A stretch of DNA of 48,967 nucleotides from Hyphobacterium marinum. Its GTDB lineage: Bacteria > Pseudomonadota > Alphaproteobacteria > Caulobacterales > Maricaulaceae. The stretch lies in contig NZ_JAZDRO010000008.1 in the NCBI RefSeq assembly GCF_036330325.1, positions 1 through 48,967 on the forward strand, read 5' to 3'. The notes beneath the pieces were generated by a model that was not told where the DNA came from, made no database searches, and saw only the letters and a list, made by a program, of their open reading frames with translations. This document shows positions 8,397 to 17,349 of the stretch, piece by piece (the stretch's first letter is position 1; each line of letters opens with the position of its first letter). Made by a program: the position numbers and the translations under genes.

Positions 8397-9890
8397 ATGA
8401 GGGCATTCTGGAAGCGCGCCATGGGGCGCTTTATCGTCGACCGCCGCGGCCACGCGGCAATGCTGTTCTCGCTTCTGCTGTTTCCGATTGCCGGTCTATC
8501 CGGGGCCGCTGTCGACTTTCACCAGGCGATGAGCGCGCGCTCGCGGCTGGCCGACGCGCTCGATGCGGCCGCGCTTGCGGTCGGTGCCTCACCCTATATC
8601 GATGATCAGACCGCAGCCGCGCTCGCCGTTGATTTCCTCAACGCCAACTATCCCGATCACACGATCGGTCAGCTCGGCCAGATTTCGATTTCGCTCGACC
8701 ACATCGCCGACACGGTCACCGTGACCGGCGAATCCCATATCGCGACGGCCTTCCTGGGGCTGATCGGGATCGACACCCTGACGGTTCACTGGGAGACCGA
8801 AGTCGCCCGCGCCCGGCAGACACTGGAATTGGCCATGGTGCTCGACAATACCGGCTCGATGTCGGGCTCGAAAATTTCCGCCCTGCGCGATGCCGCCGCA
8901 CTGCTCACCGATATATTGTTCGACAATGCGGATGATCCCGAGCGCCTGCGGATCGGGCTCGTGCCCTTTTCCTCCACCGTGAATGTCGGAACCCAATACG
9001 AACGGGCCTGGTGGCTTGATCCCGATGGGATTTCGCCCCTGCATTCGAGTAATTTCTATCCGCCCGCCAATCGTTGGGACGTCATCGACTCCATGCATTA
9101 CGAAAGCTGGGACGGTTGTGTCGAAGCCCGGCAGATCCCCTATGACATCGAAGATGAGGAGCCTGATCCGGCGCGGCCCGAAACCCTGTTCGTGCCCTAT
9201 TTCGCACCCGACGAGCCGAGCTATTTTTCCGGCTATTCGAACAGCTACATGTCCGACGGAATGGGCGGGTATGACCAGCTGGCGCGTCAGATGAACAGCT
9301 ACAAATATGCCGGCGTGAACCCATCCGGCGCGGCGTCGAACTGGGGCTGCACCGCCCGTCCCATCACACCGCTGACATCGCACCGGCAAACCATCGATAG
9401 TGCCATCAACCAGATGATCGCGAGCGGTACGACCAATATTCCCATCGGGGTGTCCTGGGGCGTGCGTATCCTGTCTCCGGAAGAGCCTTTCACCGGCGGG
9501 TCGGATTGGGATGACGACGAAACGATCAAGGCCATGGTCATCCTCACCGATGGCGAGAATGTCATCAATGGCCGGTCGAATGTGAATCTGTCAGACTATT
9601 CCGGCTACGGCTATGCCCGCGAGGGTCGGCTGGGTGTCGTCACCGCGTCGTCGAACGCGCTTGGCAATGCGCTCGACGACCGCACTGCCGCAGCCTGTGC
9701 CTATGCCCGCGAGCGCGGCATTCGCGTCTACACGATCACCTTTCAGGTCAGCTCGACGTCAACGCGGAACATAATGCGCGACTGCGCCAGCCATCCCAGC
9801 CTCTATTTCGACTCGCCGTCGAACGAGGCCCTGCGGAATGCGTTCGAGCTGATCGCGGGCGATCTGACCAATCTGCGCCTGTCGCGTTAG
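8397..9890 (+). CDS. TadG-like protein with von Willebrand factor A domain (tandem paralogue)
   Basis: The 497-aa paralogue of the preceding gene has the same layout: an N-terminal hydrophobic anchor preceded by RGHAAMLFSLLLFP, the S.LADALDAAALAVG helix, then a vWA domain with LAMVLDNTGSM. The later MVILTDGEN and the C-terminal SHPSLYFDSPS...NLRLSR are nearly identical between the two. The Cys-rich CTGRGRRRVC insertion of the first copy is absent here. The frame is open from 8340, but ATG 8397 has a strong GGGAGGG ribosome site 5 bases upstream and fits the paralogue's N terminus. Its stop overlaps that of the convergent FKBP gene. Confidence 0.86.
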   Translation: MRAFWKRAMGRFIVDRRGHAAMLFSLLLFPIAGLSGAAVDFHQAMSARSRLADALDAAALAVGASPYIDDQTAAALAVDFLNANYPDHTIGQLGQISISLDHIADTVTVTGESHIATAFLGLIGIDTLTVHWETEVARARQTLELAMVLDNTGSMSGSKISALRDAAALLTDILFDNADDPERLRIGLVPFSSTVNVGTQYERAWWLDPDGISPLHSSNFYPPANRWDVIDSMHYESWDGCVEARQIPYDIEDEEPDPARPETLFVPYFAPDEPSYFSGYSNSYMSDGMGGYDQLARQMNSYKYAGVNPSGAASNWGCTARPITPLTSHRQTIDSAINQMIASGTTNIPIGVSWGVRILSPEEPFTGGSDWDDDETIKAMVILTDGENVINGRSNVNLSDYSGYGYAREGRLGVVTASSNALGNALDDRTAAACAYARERGIRVYTITFQVSSTSTRNIMRDCASHPSLYFDSPSNEALRNAFELIAGDLTNLRLSR

Positions 9891-10540
9891 CCCTCTTCAG
9901 CAGCCGCTTCGGCTTCGAGCGCCTCGCAGGACGGTTCGGCACGGGCCGGAAGGCAGACCAGTTCCATGCGGAAGAAGAGCGTCTGGTTGGGGCCGATCGG
10001 GCCGATCCCTGCCGGGCCATAGGCGAGGTTTGAGGGGATGAAGAGCTCCCAGACTTCACCGATCCGCATATGGCTCATCGCTTCGTTCCAGCCGACAATG
10101 AAACCGTTCGAAGGATGGTTGATCGGTTCGCCCGCATCATAGGAGGACTGGAAGCCTTCGCCGTTCGGGAAGCGCCCGTCATAATGCGCCCGCACGATTT
10201 CGCCCGCTTCCGGTGTCGGCATGTCCTCGCCGGATGCCTCGACGACCCGGATCAGCATGCCGGACGGCAGCGTGTAGACACAGGGCAGTTCCGAGACCTG
10301 TTCGAGATAAAGCTCGCCGATCAGCGTGTTGCGCTCGCCCTGTGACGGATCACCGTGGAATTCGGGTTCGGCGGCTACCGGAACATCCCCATATTCGAGC
10401 CCCAGTGCCGCACAGCCGCGCGCCGCTTCAACCACCGACGCCGCGTCTTCCGGGTCGGCCGGAACAGGCGGTTCAGCCGGACCCGACGAGCAGGCGGCGG
10501 TCAGGATGGCAATCGAGGGAAGAAGAAAGACACGGCGCAT
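9887..10540 (-). CDS. FKBP-type peptidyl-prolyl isomerase lipoprotein
   Basis: A 217-aa envelope protein. The signal peptide ends in lipobox LTAAC (lipidated Cys17), followed by a Pro/Ala-rich linker. A C-terminal FKBP fold covers about residues 100-195: VRAHYDGRFPNGEGFQSSYD, GWNEAMSHMRIGEVWELFIPS, NLAYGPAGIGPIGPNQTLFF. These match the usual FKBP sequence order, so it probably assists folding of exported proteins. ATG 10540 has AGGAG 8 bases upstream, better than the in-frame GTG at 10549. TTAACCCGG lies upstream near 10574. Stop codons overlap the convergent TadG-like gene by 4 bases. Confidence 0.87.
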   Translation of the reverse strand: MRRVFLLPSIAILTAACSSGPAEPPVPADPEDAASVVEAARGCAALGLEYGDVPVAAEPEFHGDPSQGERNTLIGELYLEQVSELPCVYTLPSGMLIRVVEASGEDMPTPEAGEIVRAHYDGRFPNGEGFQSSYDAGEPINHPSNGFIVGWNEAMSHMRIGEVWELFIPSNLAYGPAGIGPIGPNQTLFFRMELVCLPARAEPSCEALEAEAAAEEG

Positions 10541-10622
10541 GGTGAACACTCCTGAATGGGACAGTCAGGCCTGTTTTAACCCGGATTCGCGCCGCGCCGA
10601 ATAGGGGATGACGCGTGGTCGG

Positions 10623-11132
10623 CTATTCGCCTTCTGCCGCCGTTTTCATCAAGTCAAGCACAGCCGGCCAATTGGTGACGAAATAGGCCCGTGCCGCATC
10701 CCACTCACCATCCCAGCCCCAGCCGGAGTGGGTCAGTGTGACCCGGGTACGGTCCTCGCCGAGGTCCTCGAACAGAATTGTAATAGCCGTAAGATACGGA
10801 CGAACCTCGGGCATGTAGGGCGGCAAGCCCCAGGTGATGGTCAGCATGCGCTCGGTCTGGAAGCCGAGTACATGGGTGCCCTCCGAGCCGCGCTGGCCTG
10901 CCGGAGCATCGGGCAGGAAATAGACCTCGTATATCCCGCCCGGCTCCAGTTCGATCCGCGACGCCGGAGCAAAAAAGGACAGGCCTTCCTCGGTTGTCCA
11001 CAATTCCCAGGCCTCGCTGACGGGGGCGTCGATCTCGATGGTCGCCGTGATCGGGCCGGGTGCGGTGTCTTGCGCCGAGGCAAAGGCGGCAGGCGTGATC
11101 AACAGGGCCGCGGCGAGCAGAACACGCATCAT
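10623..11132 (-). CDS. Secreted SRPBCC-fold (AHSA1/START-like) protein
   Basis: The 169-aa product has a signal peptide (residues 1-20, ending FASAQ) and then an SRPBCC ligand-binding fold. The signature order is ITATIEIDAPVSEAWELWTT, GLSFFAP, and WDAARAYFVTNWPAVLDLMK at the C terminus, the last helix typical of AHSA1-like proteins. Most family members are cytoplasmic, so export is unusual. ATG 11132 overlaps the stop of the upstream membrane-protein gene (ATGA), showing translational coupling. Together they form a two-gene operon facing the TetR gene. Ligand unknown. Confidence 0.75.
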   Translation of the reverse strand: MMRVLLAAALLITPAAFASAQDTAPGPITATIEIDAPVSEAWELWTTEEGLSFFAPASRIELEPGGIYEVYFLPDAPAGQRGSEGTHVLGFQTERMLTITWGLPPYMPEVRPYLTAITILFEDLGEDRTRVTLTHSGWGWDGEWDAARAYFVTNWPAVLDLMKTAAEGE

Positions 11133-11554
11133 GCCGACACCGCTGCGCCGGAGCGTCCAAGCCGTGCCGCCACGAAGGCTGCGGCAATGGCGGCAGGAAT
11201 AGCCGGTAGCCCGCTGACGATACCGGACCCGATCGTCGGATTGACGGGCAGGACCGACCAGCCCGGCAGGATGGCGTACTGGCCCGTGATGAAGACGACG
11301 AAGGCCGCGCCGACGAGAAGGCCATTCATCAGCCAGCTGTCTGCGGCCCTGGTGTTCAGCAGGAACCAGGCCGCGGCGAGTGAATAAAGCGCGAAGCCGG
11401 CAATCATCGACGGGAAGGCCGATGCGTCGTCGGCGGACCGGAGCATCTCGCCCAGCCCTTCGCCGAAGAGCGGGACGATCACGAAAGACGCCGTCAGCCC
11501 GCTGAGCAGAAAGCTGACGATGAAGAATGTCAGAAACGTCGCACCGAAGCGCAT
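11129..11554 (-). CDS. Four-helix integral membrane protein of unknown function
   Basis: A 141-aa very hydrophobic protein with about four membrane segments, near residues 5-30, 47-66, 75-95 and 108-132. I do not recognise a family with confidence. It is the first gene of the operon with the exported SRPBCC protein and is divergent from the TetR repressor. The shared gap contains a perfect palindrome, so this pair is the probable target of that regulator. A role in export, lipid or small-molecule handling is only an inference from context. Confidence 0.7.
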   Translation of the reverse strand: MRFGATFLTFFIVSFLLSGLTASFVIVPLFGEGLGEMLRSADDASAFPSMIAGFALYSLAAAWFLLNTRAADSWLMNGLLVGAAFVVFITGQYAILPGWSVLPVNPTIGSGIVSGLPAIPAAIAAAFVAARLGRSGAAVSA

Positions 11555-11613
11555 GGAAACCTCCCCTTGCTGAAACAGCCAGCCCGCTTGATCCCGGGCC
11601 CGAACAAGTGCAT

Positions 11614-11628
11614 CTAGACACTGTCTAG
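11614..11628. promoter_or_regulatory. Perfect 15-base palindrome, probable TetR operator
   Basis: CTAGACA-C-TGTCTAG, 13 bases before the TetR start and 60 bases from the divergent membrane-protein start. Symmetry, length and position fit a TetR-family operator controlling both the regulator and the divergent operon. Confidence 0.7.
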
Positions 11629-11640
11629 TTTAATGAGTCA

Positions 11641-12300
11641 ATGCCGGAGTTTGACGTGACAGGGACCGAAGACCTCGCCAAGCCGAAAGGCCGCTATCAT
11701 CACGGAGATCTTCGCAATGCCCTTTTGCGCGCGACCGAGACACTGGTGGCCGACAAGGGAGCCGACGCGGTCTCTCTGCGTGAAGTTTCGCGGGTGGCCG
11801 GCGTCAGTCATGGCGCGCCGGCCCACCACTTCAACAACAAGACCGGGCTGATGCTGGCTTTCGCACAGGAAGGCTGGTCACGCATGATCGCCGCCATTGG
11901 CGAAGGCATCGGCACGGACTCTCCGGACAATGGGCCGGAATTGCTCGAAACCGTGGGCAAGGCCTATGTCGCCTTTGCCATGGCCAATCCCGGCCAGTTC
12001 GATGTGATGTTCCGCCGCGACCTCTACGACACGCAGGACGACGGCTATGTCGGCGCAGGCGAAAACGCCTGGGTCTTTCTCAGCGAGACGATCCAGCGCT
12101 GTATCGACGAAGGCTTCGCCGACCCGGAGGATGCGGAAACCTATACTGTCATCGCCTGGTCCATGGTGCACGGCCTCGCCGCGCTGTGGAATTCAGGACG
12201 TGTGAAATCGCGCTTTGACCGACTGGACGCGGCCCGGCTCAACGCCGCGGCCAACGCCCGCTTGGTCGATCTGATGTTCGGACGAAACTCGAAGCACTAA
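11641..12300 (+). CDS. TetR/AcrR family transcriptional regulator (WHG C-terminal domain)
   Basis: A 219-aa repressor. The helix-turn-helix covers residues about 18-65: GRYHHGDLRNALLRAT, GADAVSLREVSRVAGVSHGA and PAHHFNNKTGLMLAFA match the TetR N-terminal pattern. The C-terminal ligand domain carries NPGQFDVMFRRDL and AWSMVHGLAALW, the tryptophan-histidine-glycine signature of the WHG-type domain. It is transcribed away from the membrane-protein/SRPBCC operon, and the palindrome at 11614-11628 abuts its own start, indicating autoregulation. Inducer unknown. Confidence 0.88.
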   Translation: MPEFDVTGTEDLAKPKGRYHHGDLRNALLRATETLVADKGADAVSLREVSRVAGVSHGAPAHHFNNKTGLMLAFAQEGWSRMIAAIGEGIGTDSPDNGPELLETVGKAYVAFAMANPGQFDVMFRRDLYDTQDDGYVGAGENAWVFLSETIQRCIDEGFADPEDAETYTVIAWSMVHGLAALWNSGRVKSRFDRLDAARLNAAANARLVDLMFGRNSKH

Positions 12301-12320
12301 CCGCGGGCTGATACGACAAC

Positions 12321-12341
12321 GCCGGCCCCATAAGGACCGGC
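12321..12341. terminator. Hairpin between convergent tetR and the M16 protease gene
   Basis: GCCGGCCC / GGACCGGC with a 5-base loop and one C-A mismatch (a G-U pair on the minus-strand RNA). It lies midway between two convergent stops and probably serves as a bidirectional terminator, although the T-run is poor on both sides. Confidence 0.45.
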
Positions 12342-12372
12342 ATTGCTTTAGGTTTGGCCGCTATCGAACCGG

Positions 12373-15261
12373 TCAGGGCTGCCAGTTCTGCGACACAATG
12401 GTGAGACGATAGGCCGTCTCGTCGCGCAGATATTCGTTGGCGAGGTCCATCAGCTCCTCGCGCGTGATGGAATTGAGATCGTCCACCAGTGAGCGGGCAT
12501 TGTCGAGCCGTTCGGGGTCTTCCTGCGACCCGGACAGGACGTTGAGCCAGTAGCCATTGTCCTCGCGGGCATCCTCGATGGATTCCAGGATGGGACGGCG
12601 GGCGCGGAGCATCTCGTCCTCGGAAATCTCGCCATCCGCCGTGGCCGCAACAATCTGATCGATGATGTCATAGACCCGTTCGGCTTCCTGCGGCTCGATA
12701 TTGATGCCGATCCAGAAATAGCCATAGCCGGGATAGATGTCGCTCTCGAGATTCGAGTTCGCGGTCGAGTAGGTCAGACCCTCTCCCTCGCGCAGACGCT
12801 CGGTCAGTTTCAGGTCAATCACGGCATTGAGCATGGACAGGGCCCGGGAGCGGCGAACATCGGAGAAGTCGACCGTCGGCCAGTAGACATTCGCGTAGGC
12901 CTGGTTGGGTTCGCCGCGGTGGGTCAGGACGATGGGCTCGGGCGTCGGATCCGGGAAGACGACATTGCGGGCGTCGTCATAATCCGGCCACTCACCAGCG
13001 CGCTCGGGCAAGGCTCCGAACGTCGCCGCCACGGCGGCAATCGCATCGTCGACGCTGACATCCCCGACAATGGTGATCTCAACCGGTGACTGCTCGAGCG
13101 CATCGGTCAGGAAAGCGCGGATGTCATCGAGATCAATGGCGGCGAACTCCTCGCGGGTGGGGAAGCCAAACCGCGGATCGCCGGACCGGATCATCCGCGC
13201 ACCTTCCGCGCTCAGCACACCGGCCGGCGAGGAATAGCTGATGCGGCGGAACTCCTCGATCGACGCCTCGAACTGGGCCAGGCCTTCGGGACGCCAGCCC
13301 GGGGCCGTGAGATATGCCGCATAGAGCTGGAGCTGGGTTTCCAGGTCGGTCGGCGTGGTTGTCGATCCAAAGGTGAAAGCGTCCCCGCCGACATTGAAAT
13401 TGGCACTGACGGCCCGGCCGGCCAGAACGCGGGAAAGATCGTCCGCGCTGTGCGCTTCCAGACCGCTGGAGGTGAAGACCGATGAGGCGACCGTGCCAAC
13501 CACCGCTTCGGTGCGCGGTTCAAGATCACCGCGTCCGAACTGGATGTTGATGCTGACGCGCTGGGCCCGGAAGTCGGTCGACTTCACATTCAGGCGAACG
13601 CCGTTTTCAAAGGCGATTTGCGTGAAGTCCAGATCCTCGACCTCGGTCCGGGACGCGACCTCGCCCGGCGTTCCGAAATCGGTATAAGCCCAGCCGGCCT
13701 CGTCAGCCTCGACAGGCGGCTCGACCGCCACGGCCTGGGACTCGGTCCAGAGCGCCGCGATTTCGGCTTCGGGGTTTTCGAGGCTTTCTGTCGCCGTCAC
13801 GAAGACCAGCGGCTCGCCGCTCGTCCAGTCTTCGCGGAAAGCGGCGCTGACCTCCTCGACCGTGATGCCGTCGGCATAGGCTTCAAAGCGGGCGAGCGAG
13901 TCGGACGGATGGGTGAAGACGCTGTCGCCCCGCCAGGACTGCCACAGGCCATCAGCCAGGCTGGTGCTGGACCGGGTCGCGGCACCGTCGGCATTGTTGA
14001 CCAGGGACGTGCGGATATTGGCCAGCTGCTCATTGAGTTCGGCCTGGGTGAAGCCGAACTCGACGGCACGGCGCAGTTCCTGCTCCAGCACACCGACCGC
14101 TTCACGCCAGCGCTCCGGCGTCGACGCGCCCAAAAGCGAGGACCGCTCCACCCGGTCAAAGGCATGGGTGGACGAGGCCGAGGCCTGAACCAGCGGCGAG
14201 GTTCCGGTGTTGATCAGCGTGCTGAGGCGGCGATTGAGAATCGCGTCCGCGATGCCACGCACCAGGTTTTCGCGGCGGTTCGCAACCGTGTCGGCCGGCG
14301 GCGGGCCAGGGTCGAGCATGTCGATCGTGATGATCGGAACAATCTCGGAATCCTCGAAATAGCCGGTGTCGAAACCGCGGTCAGCGTCCAGCGTGCCGAG
14401 TTCGGGGTCAGGACGCGCATCCGCGGGCTGCTCCCAGTCGGCGAACTGGGCGATGATGCGGTTTTCCACATCATCGACATCGATGTCGCCGACCACCGTC
14501 ACGATGGCGCGTTCTGGGACGTAGAAATTCTCGTAGAAATCAGCAAAGCGCTCCTGCGGAGCCGTCCGAATAATCTCCTGCGCGCCGAGTAGCGAATCCC
14601 GGTCGGCGATGATCATGTCGGGGAAAAGGAACCGGTTGCGGGCCTGGTTCCAGCGGCGGAAGGGCGTGTTGCGCACGCGCTCTTCACCCAGGATGACGCC
14701 GCGTTCGCGGTCCAGCGCGTCAGCGTCAAGCAGGAGTTCGGACGCTGTTTCACGCATCAGGAACAGGCCCGTGCGCAGGGTCTCGTCGTCGACTTCGGGC
14801 AGGTCCAGTTGATAACCGACCGTTTCGAGACCCGTGAAGGCATTTGTGTCCGGGCCGAAAGCCAGACCGAAGCGCTCGAGCAGGGGCACCATTTCGCCTT
14901 CCGGCACATTGGTCGAGCCGTTGAACGCCATGTGTTCAATGAAGTGGGCCAGTCCGCGCTGATCGTCGGCTTCGGCCAGAGAACCGACATTGAACACCAT
15001 GCGGATCGCGGCGGTATTCGGCGGGGTTTCGTTGTGCAGGATGGCGTAGCGCATCCCGTTTTCCAGACGGCCGTAACGGACCGCCGGATCGGGGTCGAGG
15101 TCGCTGGCCTCATGGACGAAATCAACGTCGGCGGCGCTGACCTGACCGGTTTCGGCCAATGCATCCGGTCCGGCCTCGCCACGTTGCGGAGCGTTGCAGG
15201 CTGCGAGCGACAGGCAGAAAAGGGCAGCAAGGGCGGTGCGCGCGAAGAGCGTTGAAATCAT
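12373..15261 (-). CDS. M16-family zinc metallopeptidase, lipoprotein
   Basis: A 962-aa pitrilysin/insulinase-like protease. The N terminus is a lipoprotein signal with lipobox LAAC (Cys22). The inverted zinc motif HFIEH lies at 106-110, and the third ligand is Glu186 in DRERGVILGEE, the expected 76-residue spacing. A second, inactive M16-type half follows from about residue 520, with LTYSTANSNLESD near the end as in the paired R/Y substrate-anchor region. Periplasmic degradation of peptides is the usual role. ATG 15261 is preferred over the open-frame ATG at 15339 because the signal sequence begins there. Monocistronic by spacing. Confidence 0.9.
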   Translation of the reverse strand: MISTLFARTALAALFCLSLAACNAPQRGEAGPDALAETGQVSAADVDFVHEASDLDPDPAVRYGRLENGMRYAILHNETPPNTAAIRMVFNVGSLAEADDQRGLAHFIEHMAFNGSTNVPEGEMVPLLERFGLAFGPDTNAFTGLETVGYQLDLPEVDDETLRTGLFLMRETASELLLDADALDRERGVILGEERVRNTPFRRWNQARNRFLFPDMIIADRDSLLGAQEIIRTAPQERFADFYENFYVPERAIVTVVGDIDVDDVENRIIAQFADWEQPADARPDPELGTLDADRGFDTGYFEDSEIVPIITIDMLDPGPPPADTVANRRENLVRGIADAILNRRLSTLINTGTSPLVQASASSTHAFDRVERSSLLGASTPERWREAVGVLEQELRRAVEFGFTQAELNEQLANIRTSLVNNADGAATRSSTSLADGLWQSWRGDSVFTHPSDSLARFEAYADGITVEEVSAAFREDWTSGEPLVFVTATESLENPEAEIAALWTESQAVAVEPPVEADEAGWAYTDFGTPGEVASRTEVEDLDFTQIAFENGVRLNVKSTDFRAQRVSINIQFGRGDLEPRTEAVVGTVASSVFTSSGLEAHSADDLSRVLAGRAVSANFNVGGDAFTFGSTTTPTDLETQLQLYAAYLTAPGWRPEGLAQFEASIEEFRRISYSSPAGVLSAEGARMIRSGDPRFGFPTREEFAAIDLDDIRAFLTDALEQSPVEITIVGDVSVDDAIAAVAATFGALPERAGEWPDYDDARNVVFPDPTPEPIVLTHRGEPNQAYANVYWPTVDFSDVRRSRALSMLNAVIDLKLTERLREGEGLTYSTANSNLESDIYPGYGYFWIGINIEPQEAERVYDIIDQIVAATADGEISEDEMLRARRPILESIEDAREDNGYWLNVLSGSQEDPERLDNARSLVDDLNSITREELMDLANEYLRDETAYRLTIVSQNWQP

Positions 15262-15361
15262 CGTGTGAAAATCCTCGGGTTTCAGGCAGGCGGGAAGGTT
15301 AGCCCGCGAGGCCGCAAATAGTAAGTGAAAGTCGTGCAATCCGGGTCAGGCCGGGCGATGG

Positions 15362-17212
<1,851 letters not shown>

Positions 17213-17349
17213 GCGGCGTAATTCCTGTGTCAATTCCGGGCGGGCGAAAGATAACGGCCCAGCCGCGTTTCACCAGCCCTGAGAACAGACGGACGGTGCC
17301 GCAAGCCGGACGGACGGGTAAATTAAATTCCTGACAGGTGATTCGTTTC

